Source of the DNA: Cellulomonas humilata
GTDB taxonomy: Bacteria; Actinomycetota; Actinomycetes; Actinomycetales; Cellulomonadaceae
NCBI RefSeq assembly: GCF_013359775.1
Contig: NZ_JABMCI010000059.1
Coordinates: 1-64,000 of the forward strand
Direction of reading: 5' to 3'
Length of the DNA: 64,000 bases
Of this stretch, positions 26,279 to 36,321 are shown piece by piece. A program made the position numbers and the translations under genes. Every line of letters begins with the position of its first letter. The stretch's first letter is position 1. The notes below the pieces were generated by a model. That model saw nothing but the letters and a program-made list of their open reading frames with translations, did not search any database and was not told the DNA's origin.

Positions 26279-29200
26279 CGCTCGTCCCCCAGCCGCAGGA
26301 GCTCGCCCGACGCCCGGCGCAGCAGCGAGCTGGTGGTGAGCGCGACGGCGCCGCCGACCAGCACGACGAGGACGACGACGAGAGTCGCCTGCGTGGGCCA
26401 CGGCCACTGCACGACCACCGCCGGGACGGGCCGGCCCCCCTCGGCGGACACGGTGACCAGCGGCGCGACCACCTGGCCCAGCACGGCACCGAGGGCGAGT
26501 CCCGCGAGCAGGCCCAGCACGCCGAGGATCCCGTGCTCGACCAGCACGGACCGGACCAGGCCGGAACGCGCGGCCCCGAGGGCCTGCAAGCGGGCCAGCT
26601 CGAGGCGACGGGTGCGTACCGCCACGGTCGCACTCATGGCGAAGCCCGCGACCGCGAGGGCCACCGCGGCGATGGTCACGATCCACAGCGCGGCCTGGAC
26701 GCCGACGCGTAGCGGCCCGTCGATGGCGACCTCGCGTGCCGTGACCCGGTCGACCGCGACACCGAGGTCCTCGTGCCGGACGTGCTCGACGAGGCCGGGC
26801 GCGCTCGAGTCGGGGACCTGGAGCCACCACTCGTCCAGCAGCGGGCTCGTCGACGAGCCGAGCAGGGACGCACGCGTGAGCAGGTCCCGGTCGACCAGGA
26901 CGGCCGCGCCCTTGGGCAGACCGGGCAGGTAGGCGACCTCCCGCTCGACGACCACCGGCACGCGTACGCCGTCCAGGTCGAGCTCGAGCTCGTCGCCCTC
27001 CGCCACGCCGAGCGCGGCCACCAGGGTGTCCGTCACGACCACGGGGATCGGCCCGGGGGCGGCAAACGTCGCCGCCGCGAACCCGGATCGCCCGAAGAGC
27101 ACCTCGAGCGGGTCGATCCCGCCGCTGACCAGCAGGACGTCGCCGCCGGTGCGGACCGACATCAGGGGTCGGTTGTTGTTCTCCTGCAAGGCGCCCTGGA
27201 CGGTCCACGGGGCAGCGGTGATCGCGACCGGGGTCACGGTGTCCTCGGTGGCGCCGGCGGATCGCTCGACGACGCGCAGCTCCCGCAGGCTCACGTCCAG
27301 CCGCACGTCGGCCAGGCCCTGCCCGAACAGAGCCGCGGGGTCCTCCTCCGGGTCGGTGAGGATCTGCGCCACGACCCCCACCAGCTGCAGGCCCCGAGAG
27401 GTCGCCGGCAGCGTGACGGCGACGTCGTCCGTGACGCCGACCAGCGGGAGCGGCTCCAGCTCCACCGGCGTCCGAGTCCCGAGCGGGTCCTCGACCACGA
27501 CGCTGACCAGCAGGACCCCGCTCACGGCGGGGGACAGGGAGGTCTCGACGTCGAGCAGGAGGCCGGTGGGTGCACCCGGGAGCGGGATGCCGGTCGCCGG
27601 CTCCGTCGGTCGCAGGGGTTCGGTGATCGTCTCCCAGGGCGGCGAGATCCGACCGCGCAGCAGCTCGGCCGCCTGGGTGGTGTCGATGGCGAGGAGGTCG
27701 ACCGAGTGGCCGCGGCTCTCGCCGGGGGCGTCTGCGGGGTGTCCCAGGGTGACCGAGCGGAACGTCACCGGGCTGAGCGCTTGCACGTCGGCCAGGGCGT
27801 CGACCGTCCTCGCCTGCGCGATCCCCGAGCCGTCCACGCGGTCCAGCCGCACGTCGGTCCCCATGGCGAGGTCCACCTGGTCGCCCTGCGAGGTCCGCCA
27901 CGTGTCGAGGAAGGACTGCGAGAACGAGCCGACCGCCAGTGCCAGCGTGAGCAGCAGGACCGCGCCCGCTGCCCGGCCGGGTCGTCGACCGACCTCCCAC
28001 GCGGCGAGCGGGGCGATGAGAGACCGGCTGCGGGTGGCCAGCCGCTCGCCCGCGTGCGCGACCAGGGGCAGCAGCCGCAGGGCCAGGACGGCGCCGGCGA
28101 GCAGCAGCAGGGCGGGCGCTGCCACGAGGACGGGGTCGATCCGTCCTGAGCCCGCCTCGACGACGGGCGACCGGTAGGCCCGCAGCTGCCACACGGCGAG
28201 AGCCGCGAGCACCACGAGCGCGAGGTCGGCCCCGGACCGGGCGAGCCCGCCCCGGCGGTCCTGGCGGACGAGCTGCTGCTCGGCGTCGACGACGCTCCCG
28301 CGCCGCCGCAGCAGCGGTCCGAGCAGCACGCCGGCGAGCACGAAGGACGAGACGACGCAGGTGATCCACAGCGACGCGGGGCGGCCCGGGTCGTGGTGCA
28401 GTCCCGCCTCCGCAAGGAGACCGACGGAGGTGATCGCCTGGAACAGCAGGACGGCGAGCCACGGCGACACGAGCGTGGTCACCAGCGCGACGCCCGCCGC
28501 CTCGAGCGCCGCGAGCCCCAGGAGCTGACGGCCGGACGCCCCACGGGAGGACATGAGGGTCTGTTCCGGGGCGCGGCGGTCGGCGAGCAGGCGCGCCGCC
28601 AGCAGGAGGACGGTGACCGCGAGCACGACGAGCATGAGCCCGACGATGACGAGGCTGACCCGGGTCACCGCGAGGTTGCCCTGCGCCACGTCGATCGTGG
28701 CGGCCAGACGCGAGCGGAACTGGGCGGTGACCACGTCGAACTCGGTGTCGGCGACCAGCGTGGCCTGGGCGTCGTCGAGCCGCTCGCGCACGGCCTCGAC
28801 CGCGCCGGGCGGGCTGTCCGCGAGCTGCGGGGACGCGACCATCCTGGCCGTCGCGACCGACCCCGTGGCGGTGAGCGACTCGGGTGCGACGACGAACGGC
28901 CCCCACGCGTCGGTGGCGATGAAGCCGAAGGAGCCGGGCACCGGGTACCGGGGGTCGTGCTGGGCGCCCTGCAGGAGGTCACGGGTCCAGAGGCTGCGCG
29001 GCTTGCCCAGCTCGTGGATGCCCACGACGACCGCGACCGTGCTCTGCTCGTACGTGGTGAGGTTCCGCAGCGGCAGCTCGGTACCGACCGTCCAGCCGTA
29101 CCGGTCGGCGGCGACCTTGGGCACGGCGACCTCGACGCGGCTCTCGTCCGCCACCGCGGTGGGCCACGCACCCGCCGCCAGCGTGGCGTGGTCCGGGATC

Positions 29201-29574
29201 TCCGGGTTGACGGCCAGGTAGGCCATGGGGGTGCCGACCGTGTCGCCCTCGGACAGCAGCCGGTACAGCGGCGAGGTGAGCCACTGCGCACGCGTCGACG
29301 GGATGTCGCCCAGGAGGTCGTCGAGGTAGGCCTGACCGGCCTCGGTGGCGCCGAGCGGGCTGCCGCGGTCGAGGCTGAGCTCGACATCGATGTCGGTGGC
29401 TGCGGCCGGGGCACGAGTCAGGGCGGCGTCCATGGCGCGGTTCTCGCTGGAGAACAGCAGCAGCGCGAACGTGCCGAGCAGGCTCGCGCCGACGAGTGCG
29501 ACGGCGAGGACGGTGGCCAGAAGGGTCCGCTGGGCGGCGGCGCGGTGGCGCAGCACGCGCAGGCTCCAGCCCAT
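26275..29574 (-). CDS. FtsX-type ABC transporter permease (first of pair)
   Basis: A 1099-residue membrane protein, first in the operon. One N-terminal membrane helix (about 18-42), a periplasm-facing domain of some 260 residues, a core helix set near 305-470, a second large soluble domain, then final helices with TRRLELARLQALGAARSGLV near 985, the FtsX coupling element. The organisation parallels the second permease, with which it probably forms a heterodimer. The ATG at 29574 opens directly into WSLRVLRHRAAAQR, a typical cytosolic start. No substrate hint is visible. Confidence 0.87.
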   Translation of the reverse strand: MGWSLRVLRHRAAAQRTLLATVLAVALVGASLLGTFALLLFSSENRAMDAALTRAPAAATDIDVELSLDRGSPLGATEAGQAYLDDLLGDIPSTRAQWLTSPLYRLLSEGDTVGTPMAYLAVNPEIPDHATLAAGAWPTAVADESRVEVAVPKVAADRYGWTVGTELPLRNLTTYEQSTVAVVVGIHELGKPRSLWTRDLLQGAQHDPRYPVPGSFGFIATDAWGPFVVAPESLTATGSVATARMVASPQLADSPPGAVEAVRERLDDAQATLVADTEFDVVTAQFRSRLAATIDVAQGNLAVTRVSLVIVGLMLVVLAVTVLLLAARLLADRRAPEQTLMSSRGASGRQLLGLAALEAAGVALVTTLVSPWLAVLLFQAITSVGLLAEAGLHHDPGRPASLWITCVVSSFVLAGVLLGPLLRRRGSVVDAEQQLVRQDRRGGLARSGADLALVVLAALAVWQLRAYRSPVVEAGSGRIDPVLVAAPALLLLAGAVLALRLLPLVAHAGERLATRSRSLIAPLAAWEVGRRPGRAAGAVLLLTLALAVGSFSQSFLDTWRTSQGDQVDLAMGTDVRLDRVDGSGIAQARTVDALADVQALSPVTFRSVTLGHPADAPGESRGHSVDLLAIDTTQAAELLRGRISPPWETITEPLRPTEPATGIPLPGAPTGLLLDVETSLSPAVSGVLLVSVVVEDPLGTRTPVELEPLPLVGVTDDVAVTLPATSRGLQLVGVVAQILTDPEEDPAALFGQGLADVRLDVSLRELRVVERSAGATEDTVTPVAITAAPWTVQGALQENNNRPLMSVRTGGDVLLVSGGIDPLEVLFGRSGFAAATFAAPGPIPVVVTDTLVAALGVAEGDELELDLDGVRVPVVVEREVAYLPGLPKGAAVLVDRDLLTRASLLGSSTSPLLDEWWLQVPDSSAPGLVEHVRHEDLGVAVDRVTAREVAIDGPLRVGVQAALWIVTIAAVALAVAGFAMSATVAVRTRRLELARLQALGAARSGLVRSVLVEHGILGVLGLLAGLALGAVLGQVVAPLVTVSAEGGRPVPAVVVQWPWPTQATLVVVLVVLVGGAVALTTSSLLRRASGELLRLGDER

Positions 29575-29700
29575 CCGACCCCCTCGTGACCTCGTCGTCC
29601 GACCGCGGACGCGCTCCTGTACCGGTCAGGTGCGCGCGGTCCAGAGAGCGTAAACGAGCAGGCCGTGGGTGTGGGAGCGATTCCGCAGACCGTGACCGAA

Positions 29701-29732
29701 CGGTGACGTGGCCCGAGCAGGCCACGTCACCG
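29701..29732. terminator. Intrinsic terminator downstream of fumC
   Basis: Perfect 13-bp arms (29701-29713 with 29720-29732), 6-nt loop, 8 nt beyond the fumC stop on the minus strand. The remaining gap to 29575 carries the promoter side of the ABC operon; nothing else recognised. Confidence 0.85.
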
Positions 29733-29740
29733 CACGGGGC

Positions 29741-31138
29741 TCAGCGCTGGGGCGGGCGCGTCATGCTCAGCACGTCGAGCGCGCTGTCCAGCTGCTCCTC
29801 GGTGACCTCGCCGCGCTCGACGAAGCCCAGGTCGATCACCGCGGCGCGCACGGTGATCCCGTGCTTGACGGCGTGCTTGGCGATCTTCGCGGCGGCCTCG
29901 TACCCGATCACGCGGTTGAGCGGTGTGACGATCGACGGCGACGACTCGGCCAGGGCACGGGCGCGCTCGACGTTGGCGACCAGGCCGACCACCGTCTTGT
30001 CGGCGAGCAGCCGCGAGGCGTTGGCCAGCAGCCGGACCGACTCCAGCACGCCGGCGGCGATCACGGGGATCTGCACGTTGAGCTCGAACGACCCGCTCGC
30101 GCCGGCCCACGCGACCGTGGCGTCGTTGCCGACGACCCGCGCGGCGACCATGAGCACGGCCTCCGGGATGACCGGGTTCACCTTGCCGGGCATGATCGAC
30201 GAGCCCGGCTGCAGGTCGGGGATCGCGATCTCCCCCAGGCCGGTGTTCGGGCCGGAGCCCATCCAGCGCAGGTCGTTGCAGATCTTGGTGAGGCTGACCG
30301 CGATGGTGCGCAGCGCACCGGACAGCTCGACGAGCCCGTCGCGGGAGCTCTGCGCCTCGAAGTGGTCCCGTGCCTCGGTCAGTGGCAGGCCCGTGTCCTC
30401 GCGCAGCAGCTCGATCACGCGCTGCGGGAAGCCGGCGGGGGTGTTGATGCCGGTGCCGACCGCGGTGCCGCCCAGGGGGACCTCGGCCGCGCGGGGGAGT
30501 GCGGACTCGAGCCGCTCGATCCCGTACCGGATCGCGGCCGCGTACCCGCCGAACTCCTGCCCGAGCGTCACGGGGGTCGCGTCCATGAGGTGGGTGCGGC
30601 CGGACTTGACCACCTGCGCCCACTCCACGCCCTTGGCTTCCAGCGCCTCGGCCAGGTGGGCCAGCGCGGGGATCAGGTCGCGGACCACGCCCGCGGTCGC
30701 GGCGACGTGCACGGACGTGGGGAACACGTCGTTGGACGACTGCGAGGCGTTGACGTGGTCGTTCGGGTGCACGTCGCGGCCGAGCCGCCGTGTGGCCAGC
30801 GTGGCCAGCACCTCGTTGGTGTTCATGTTCGAGCTGGTGCCCGAGCCGGTCTGGTAGACGTCGATCGGGAAGTCGCCGTCGTGCGCGCCGCTCGCGACGT
30901 CGTCGGCCGCCGCGACGATGGCGTCGGCGATGTCCTGCTCGAGCACCCCCAGCTCGGCGTTCGCGCGGGCCGCCGCCTTCTTGATGCGGGCCAGCGCCTC
31001 GATGTGGCTGCGCTCGAGCCGGCTGCCGGAGATGGGGAAGTTCTCCACGGCGCGCTGCGTCTGCGCGCGGTAGAGGGCGTCGACGGGGACGCGCACCTCG
31101 CCCATCGTGTCGTGCTCGATCCGGAACTCAGAAGTCAT
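29741..31138 (-). CDS. fumC: Fumarate hydratase class II
   Basis: Interconverts fumarate and malate in the TCA cycle; an iron-free homotetramer. The 465-residue protein has [14 protein letters not shown] (about 98-111), [13 protein letters not shown], and the mobile loop [11 protein letters not shown] near 315-325 holding the catalytic serine. ATG at 31138 is chosen because AGGA lies 8-9 nt before it; an in-frame ATG 9 nt upstream lacks a site. The carbonic anhydrase gene lies upstream on the same strand with a 21-bp gap, so the pair may be one transcript. M. tuberculosis has fum (Rv1098c) in the same relative position. Confidence 0.97.
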   Translation of the reverse strand: MTSEFRIEHDTMGEVRVPVDALYRAQTQRAVENFPISGSRLERSHIEALARIKKAAARANAELGVLEQDIADAIVAAADDVASGAHDGDFPIDVYQTGSGTSSNMNTNEVLATLATRRLGRDVHPNDHVNASQSSNDVFPTSVHVAATAGVVRDLIPALAHLAEALEAKGVEWAQVVKSGRTHLMDATPVTLGQEFGGYAAAIRYGIERLESALPRAAEVPLGGTAVGTGINTPAGFPQRVIELLREDTGLPLTEARDHFEAQSSRDGLVELSGALRTIAVSLTKICNDLRWMGSGPNTGLGEIAIPDLQPGSSIMPGKVNPVIPEAVLMVAARVVGNDATVAWAGASGSFELNVQIPVIAAGVLESVRLLANASRLLADKTVVGLVANVERARALAESSPSIVTPLNRVIGYEAAAKIAKHAVKHGITVRAAVIDLGFVERGEVTEEQLDSALDVLSMTRPPQR

Positions 31139-31159
31139 GCGGGCCATCCTGCCGCACGT

Positions 31160-31795
31160 CTACACCCCGACGTCGCCCAGCGACTCCGTCAGGTGCACGG
31201 TCCCGTCCACCAGCGTGTACTCGAGCCCGACGATCGCCACGCGCCCCTCCGTCACGGACTCCGCGAGCGACCGCGAGTACCCCTGGAGCATCTGCACGGT
31301 GTGCCGCACGTGCTCGTGCCCCAGGACGGCCGGGTCGAGCGAGTCCAGGGCGCCCAGACCCCCGCCGGCCAGGTTGACGATGCTCGGGATGACCCGGTCG
31401 ACGATGGCGCGGACGAAGCCCGTCGGCAGCTCGCCCGTGGTCAGCGCCGTCGTCGCGGCCGCGACCGCCCCGCAGCTGTCGTGCCCCAGGACGACGACCA
31501 GCGAGGCGCCGAGCACGTCCACGCCGTACTCGATCGAGCCGATCACGGTGGTGTCCAGGACGTGGCCCGCGGTCCGCACGACGAACACGTCTCCGAGGCC
31601 CTGGTCGAAGATGATCTCGGCCGCGACCCGGGAGTCCGAGCAGCCGAAGATCACCGCGAACGGGTACTGCGCGACGCTCAGCTCGGAGCGGTGACCGACC
31701 CCCTGGGACGGGTGGAGCATCTCGCCGCGGACGAACCGCTCGTTCCCTTCGCGCAGCGCGGACAGGGCCTCGGCGGGCGTCTTGGGTCGTGGCAC
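31160..31795 (-). CDS. Beta-class carbonic anhydrase
   Basis: Interconverts CO2 and bicarbonate in the cytosol. Zinc ligands of the beta class are all visible: C52 and the D54/R56 dyad in GCSDSRV, H105 and C108 in GHDSCGAV. The 211-residue length is typical. GTG start; an ATG just upstream is out of frame. Sits directly before fumC. The link may be supply of bicarbonate for anaplerotic carboxylation, which is only inference. Divergent from the sugar-transport operon. Confidence 0.95.
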   Translation of the reverse strand: MPRPKTPAEALSALREGNERFVRGEMLHPSQGVGHRSELSVAQYPFAVIFGCSDSRVAAEIIFDQGLGDVFVVRTAGHVLDTTVIGSIEYGVDVLGASLVVVLGHDSCGAVAAATTALTTGELPTGFVRAIVDRVIPSIVNLAGGGLGALDSLDPAVLGHEHVRHTVQMLQGYSRSLAESVTEGRVAIVGLEYTLVDGTVHLTESLGDVGV

Positions 31796-31934
31796 GGCGT
31801 CATGCTCGCAGGTCCGCGGGCGGTCCGCAGGCTGCGTTCCAGCAGTCGGGCGACCCGTTCCGGTGGCGCGTCTTCACCCGTTGGGTGTAGCCAAGGGGGT
31901 GAGACGCCGAGGTCTCCGCCTGAGGGGGTGTTCC

Positions 31935-33230
31935 GTGGGACGACGCAGACGGGCTCTGGCCCTCGTCACCGGGCTGGCGGTGGCGGTCCCGCTGGCCGCG
32001 TGTGCAGGATCCGGGTCCGGAGCCCCCGTGCTCACCTGGTACATCAACCCGGACGACGGCGGCCAGGCGGAGATCGCCAAGCAGTGCACGGAAGCCGCGA
32101 ACGGCGAGTACGTGATCGAGACGTCGGTCCTGCCGCGCGACGCCAGCGCCCAGCGCGAGCAGCTGGCCCGACGCCTCGCCGCCAAGGACTCGTCGATCGA
32201 CATCATGAGCCTGGACCCGCCGTTCGTCCCCGAGATGGCCGAACCTGGGTTCCTGGCGCCCGTGCCCGACGACGTCGCGCAGCGGGTGACGGAGAACGTC
32301 GTCGCGGGCGCCCTGGCCGGGGCCACGTGGGACGACGAGCTCGTCTCGGTCCCGTTCTGGGCGAACACCCAGCTGCTCTGGTACCGCAAGTCGGTCGCCG
32401 CGGCGTCGGGGCTCGACCCGGCCAAGGCACCGGTGACGTGGGACCAGATCATGACCGCGTCGCAGGAACAGGACAAGTACCTCGCCGTCCAGGGCACGAA
32501 GGCCGAGTCGCTCACGGTGTGGATCAACGCCCTCGTCGCGTCTGCCGGGGGCTCGATCCTCGAGAACCCCGAGGCTCCGGCGGACGAGCTGACGCTCGGG
32601 CTGGAGAGCCCGGCCGGCGAGGCCGCCGCGACGATCATCGGCACCATCGGCAAGGAGAACCTCGGCGGTCCCGCCCTGCCGACGGAGGACGAGGGCGCGT
32701 CGCTGTCCATCTTCCAGGGCGACAAGGGCTCGTTCATGGTCAACTGGCCGTTCGTCTGGTCCGCCACGAAGGCGGGCGTCGAGGACGGCACGTTCGAGCA
32801 GGCGCTGCTCGACGACATCGGCTGGGCGCTGTACCCGCAGGTGACCGAGGGGCAGCCGAGCGCACCCCCGTACGGCGGGATCAACCTGGGGATCGGGGCC
32901 TTCAGCAACTACGTCGACCTGTCCTACAAGGCGGCGGAGTGCATCGTCACCCCCGAGCACCAGGCGCAGTACTTCGCGACGAACGGCAACCCGCCGTCCA
33001 ACACCGAGGCCTACGACGACCCTGCGGTCACCGAGGCGTTCCCGATGGCGGACGTCATCCGGGAGTCCCTCGAGCTCGCCGTCCCGCGGCCGCAGACGCC
33101 GTACTACAACGAGGTGTCCACCGGCCTGCAGCAGACCTGGCACCCGCCGAGCGCAGTCGACCCGGCGACGACGCCGACAGAGTCGACGGACCTGATCACC
33201 GCTGTGCTTCGAGGGGAGCAGCTGCTATGA
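31935..33230 (+). CDS. Sugar ABC transporter substrate-binding lipoprotein (LpqY-like)
   Basis: A 431-residue extracytoplasmic binding protein. The signal peptide ends in lipobox LAAC with C23, and the mature part is a family-1 sugar-binding fold. Blocks NTQLLWYR, VWINALVASAGGS, MVNWPFVW and YGGINLGIGA closely recall mycobacterial LpqY, the trehalose receptor, and the gene order binding protein - two permeases - ATPase repeats LpqY-SugABC. GTG at 31935 is chosen because GAGGGGG lies 6 nt before it and it yields the signal peptide at once. Trehalose is the best ligand guess; other disaccharides are possible. Confidence 0.85.
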   Translation: MGRRRRALALVTGLAVAVPLAACAGSGSGAPVLTWYINPDDGGQAEIAKQCTEAANGEYVIETSVLPRDASAQREQLARRLAAKDSSIDIMSLDPPFVPEMAEPGFLAPVPDDVAQRVTENVVAGALAGATWDDELVSVPFWANTQLLWYRKSVAAASGLDPAKAPVTWDQIMTASQEQDKYLAVQGTKAESLTVWINALVASAGGSILENPEAPADELTLGLESPAGEAAATIIGTIGKENLGGPALPTEDEGASLSIFQGDKGSFMVNWPFVWSATKAGVEDGTFEQALLDDIGWALYPQVTEGQPSAPPYGGINLGIGAFSNYVDLSYKAAECIVTPEHQAQYFATNGNPPSNTEAYDDPAVTEAFPMADVIRESLELAVPRPQTPYYNEVSTGLQQTWHPPSAVDPATTPTESTDLITAVLRGEQLL

Positions 33231-34186
33231 CCACGGTCGCCGACAAGAGACCGGATCTGCGCGACGCCGCAGCGAAGGCCGGCCGCAGCGATCGGGCGAA
33301 GTCCGAGGCCCGTCTCGGCTGGCTGCTCGCGGGGCCCGCGTTCGTCGTCATGCTCGCCGTCACGCTGTACCCGATCCTGCAGGCCTTCTACGACTCGCTC
33401 TTCAACTTCCGGCTCACCGCGCCGGACGACAGGAGCTTCACCGGCCTGAACAACTACGCCGTCGTGCTCACCGATCCGCTCTTCTGGCAGGCGCTCGGTG
33501 TCACCGTCTTCATCACGGTGGTGACGGTGGTGATCGAGCTGCTCCTCGGGTTCGCGCTCGCGCTCGTCATGCACCGCGCCATCACGCAGCTCCGCGGCCT
33601 GCTCCGCACGGCCATCCTGGTGCCGTACGGGATCATCACCGTGGTCTCGGCCTTCGCGTGGTTCTACGCGTTCGACATCAACTCGGGGTACGTCAACCAC
33701 TGGTTCGCCTGGGTGCCCGGGATCAGCACGGACCTCAACTGGTTCGCCCAGCAGGGCACCAGCCTCTTCGTCATCATCATGTCGGAGATATGGAAGACCA
33801 CGCCGTTCATCTCGCTCCTCCTGCTCGCCGGCCTCTCGCAGGTGCCGACCGAGCTGGAGGAGGCCGCCGAGGTCGACGGCGCGACGTGGTGGCAGCGCCT
33901 CACGCGGGTGGTCCTGCCGAACATGAAGGCCGCGATCATGGTGGCGGTCCTGTTCCGTGCGCTCGACGCGTTCCGCATCTTCGACAACGTGTTCATCATG
34001 ACCAACGGGGCCAACGGCACCGAGGTGCTCTCGCTGCTCGCCTACCGGACATCGATCGGACGGCTGGAGATCGGCCTCGGGTCGGCGATCTCCGTGCTGC
34101 TCTTCCTGTGCGTGATCCTGATCTGCTGGATCGCGGTCAAGCTGTTCAAGGTCGATCTGGCCGGCGGCGCGAGGGGGGCCGGCTGA
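33227..34186 (+). CDS. Sugar ABC transporter permease (SugA/MalF-like)
   Basis: A 319-residue inner-membrane subunit with six membrane helices; the first is at about 35-55 (WLLAGPAFVVMLAVTLYP). The EAA loop that docks the ATPase reads EEAAEVDGATWWQRLTRVVLP near 212-232. The N-terminal 30 residues are polar and cytosolic. It starts by an ATGA overlap with the binding-protein gene and its TGA shares a base with the next ATG, so stoichiometric cotranslation is expected. Confidence 0.93.
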   Translation: MTTVADKRPDLRDAAAKAGRSDRAKSEARLGWLLAGPAFVVMLAVTLYPILQAFYDSLFNFRLTAPDDRSFTGLNNYAVVLTDPLFWQALGVTVFITVVTVVIELLLGFALALVMHRAITQLRGLLRTAILVPYGIITVVSAFAWFYAFDINSGYVNHWFAWVPGISTDLNWFAQQGTSLFVIIMSEIWKTTPFISLLLLAGLSQVPTELEEAAEVDGATWWQRLTRVVLPNMKAAIMVAVLFRALDAFRIFDNVFIMTNGANGTEVLSLLAYRTSIGRLEIGLGSAISVLLFLCVILICWIAVKLFKVDLAGGARGAG

Positions 34187-35034
34187 TGAAGCAGCTGTCG
34201 ACCAGGGCCAAGATCGCCTGGGCCCTCATCACGATCTTCGTCCTCGCGTACGCCCTCTTCCCGATCGTGTCGATCTTCGCGACGTCGTTCAAGCTGCCGA
34301 GCCAGCTCAACCTCGGGCTGTTCTGGCCGAAGACCTGGACGACCGTGAACTACGAGGAGATCCTCGCTCCGGGCGGGTCCGCGCAGACCCTGTTTTTGTC
34401 CTCGCTGCGCAACTCGATCGGCATCTCGCTGATCGCCACGGCCATCGCCGTCGTGCTCGCCACGCTCGCCGCCTACGCGATCGCGCGGCTCGACTTCCCG
34501 GGCAAGCGGATGGTCCTGCTCACTGCGCTGGGCGTCTCGATCTTCCCGGTCATCTCGATCGTCACGCCGCTGTTCAACCTGTGGCGGAACATCGGCCTGT
34601 ACGACACCTGGCTCGGCCTGATCATCCCGTACCTGTCGCTGACCCTCCCGATCTCCATCTGGACCCTCGCCGCGTTCTTCCGGCAGATCCCCTGGGAGCT
34701 CGAGCAGGCCGCGCAGGTGGACGGGGCGACCACGTGGCAGGCGTTCCGCAAGGCGATCGTGCCGCTCGCAGCGCCGGGGGTGTTCACCACCGCGCTCATC
34801 GCGTTCTTCATCGCGTGGAACGACTTCGTGTACGGCATCTCGCTCACGTCGACCGACCGGGCCCGTCCCGTCCCGGCGGCGCTGGCGTTCTTCACCGGCG
34901 CCTCGCAGTTCGAGGAGCCGACGGGGTCGATCTCTGCCGCCGCCATCATCGTGACCATCCCGGTGGTCATCCTCGTCCTGCTCTTCCAACGCCAGATCGT
35001 GTCCGGCCTGACCCAGGGCGCCGTCAAGGGCTGA
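34186..35034 (+). CDS. Sugar ABC transporter permease (SugB/MalG-like)
   Basis: A 282-residue membrane subunit with six helices (first at about 12-33). The EAA loop reads EQAAQVDGATTWQAFRKAIVP near 178-198, and the closing helix with QRQIVSGLTQGAVKG is characteristic of the MalG/SugB class. It begins on the last base of the preceding stop codon. Partner of the upstream permease in the importer channel. Confidence 0.93.
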   Translation: MKQLSTRAKIAWALITIFVLAYALFPIVSIFATSFKLPSQLNLGLFWPKTWTTVNYEEILAPGGSAQTLFLSSLRNSIGISLIATAIAVVLATLAAYAIARLDFPGKRMVLLTALGVSIFPVISIVTPLFNLWRNIGLYDTWLGLIIPYLSLTLPISIWTLAAFFRQIPWELEQAAQVDGATTWQAFRKAIVPLAAPGVFTTALIAFFIAWNDFVYGISLTSTDRARPVPAALAFFTGASQFEEPTGSISAAAIIVTIPVVILVLLFQRQIVSGLTQGAVKG

Positions 35035-35050
35035 CCACGAAGGAGATCCG

Positions 35051-36307
35051 ATGGCCGCCATCACTCTCAAGGACATCGTCAAGCAGTACGGCGACGGCTT
35101 CCTCGCCGTGAAGGGCGTCAGCCTGGACATCGCCGACGGCGAGTTCGTCATCCTCGTCGGGCCGTCCGGCTGCGGGAAGTCGACGCTGCTGCGGATGATC
35201 GTGGGCCTCGAGGACATCACGGCGGGCGACCTGCACATCGGCGGCAAGAGGGTCAACGACAAGGCCCCCCGCGACCGGCACCTGGCGATGGTGTTCCAGA
35301 ACTACGCGCTCTACCCGCACCTGACCGTCTTCGAGAACATCGCGTTCCCGCTGCGCCTGCAGAAGGGCCAGTTCACCGACGCGCAGATCAAGGAGAAGGT
35401 CGAGTTCGCCGCCAAGACGCTCGAGCTGCAGGACCACCTCGACCGCAAGCCCGCCAACCTGTCCGGCGGTCAGCGGCAGCGGGTCGCGATGGGCCGCGCG
35501 ATCGTCCGCGAGGCGGAGGCCTTCCTCTTCGACGAGCCCCTGTCCAACCTCGACGCCAAGCTCCGCGGGCAGATGCGCACCGAGATCGCGCGCATGCAGC
35601 GGCGCCTCGGCACGACCACGGTCTACGTCACCCACGACCAGACGGAGGCCATGACCTTGGGCGACCGCGTCGCCGTCCTGCGCAAGGGGGAGCTCCAGCA
35701 GGTGGCCAGCCCGCGTGGGCTGTACGAGCAGCCGGTCAACCTGTTCGTCGCCGGCTTCATCGGGTCGCCGCCGATGAACTTCCTGCCGGGGGAGATCAGC
35801 GGGTCGACGATGACGCTGCCGTTCGCCGAGGTCCCGATCTCCGCGGAGCTCGCCCCCAAGCTGCAGGGCAAGGAGATCGTCATCGTCGGCATCCGCCCCG
35901 AGCACTTCGAGGATGCCGCGCTCGTCGAGGACGCCAAGAAGGGCGCCGGTGTCACCTTCAGCGCGCCCGTGGACGTCACCGAGTGGCTCGGCTCCGAGCT
36001 CTACGCCTACATCCCGTTCGACACGAACCCGGACGTGGCGACGACGCTCGAGGAGCTCGACCGCGACCTGGACGGCGAGGGACTGCGCACCCAGCTGATC
36101 GTCGCCCTCCCGTCGGAGACCAAGATCCGGGACGGCGTCGACGCGGACCTGTGGTTCGACCCGGCCCGGATGATGGTGTTCGACCCCGAGAGCGGCGAGA
36201 ACCTCACCTGGAACGGCACGGCCGCCGAGGCGCTCGACCGGGAGAACGAGGCCGACCGGAAGGCGTCGCTCGAGCGGGCGCAGGCGCGGGAGAAGGCCCG
36301 CGCCTGA
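35051..36307 (+). CDS. Sugar ABC transporter ATPase (SugC/MsmK/MalK-like)
   Basis: A 418-residue ATPase energising the importer. Walker A GPSGCGKS is at about 37-44, the Q-loop at VFQNYALYPH, the signature LSGGQRQRVAMGRAIVR near 138, Walker B AFLFDEPLSNLDAK and the H-loop YVTHDQTEA. The IGGKRVNDKAPRDR segment closely matches mycobacterial SugC. The C-terminal 175 residues form the OB-type regulatory domain. About 25 extra basic/acidic residues end the protein. AAGGAG lies 6 nt before the ATG. A system-specific ATPase here means the importer need not borrow MsiK. Confidence 0.93.
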   Translation: MAAITLKDIVKQYGDGFLAVKGVSLDIADGEFVILVGPSGCGKSTLLRMIVGLEDITAGDLHIGGKRVNDKAPRDRHLAMVFQNYALYPHLTVFENIAFPLRLQKGQFTDAQIKEKVEFAAKTLELQDHLDRKPANLSGGQRQRVAMGRAIVREAEAFLFDEPLSNLDAKLRGQMRTEIARMQRRLGTTTVYVTHDQTEAMTLGDRVAVLRKGELQQVASPRGLYEQPVNLFVAGFIGSPPMNFLPGEISGSTMTLPFAEVPISAELAPKLQGKEIVIVGIRPEHFEDAALVEDAKKGAGVTFSAPVDVTEWLGSELYAYIPFDTNPDVATTLEELDRDLDGEGLRTQLIVALPSETKIRDGVDADLWFDPARMMVFDPESGENLTWNGTAAEALDRENEADRKASLERAQAREKARA

Positions 36308-36321
36308 CCGACCCGGTCAGG
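36303..36321. terminator. Compact hairpin containing two convergent stop codons
   Basis: CCTGACC and GGTCAGG (7-bp perfect arms, 5-nt loop) enclose the TGA of the sugar ATPase gene and that of the convergent sugar kinase gene. Confidence 0.55.

Noticed and set aside
26279..28906. 5' extension of the second FtsX-type permease by 876 residues
   Set aside because: This part lies within the first permease gene in another frame; the ATGA overlap at 26275-26278 marks the real start.
21698..29574. Lantibiotic/bacteriocin immunity cluster
   Set aside because: FtsX-type permeases and MarR gene suggested it, but there is no precursor peptide, modification enzyme or histidine kinase nearby.
29708..33226. 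Long plus-strand extension upstream of the sugar permease
   Set aside because: It is antisense to fumC and carbonic anhydrase and shifted from the binding-protein frame; the permease starts at the ATGA overlap.
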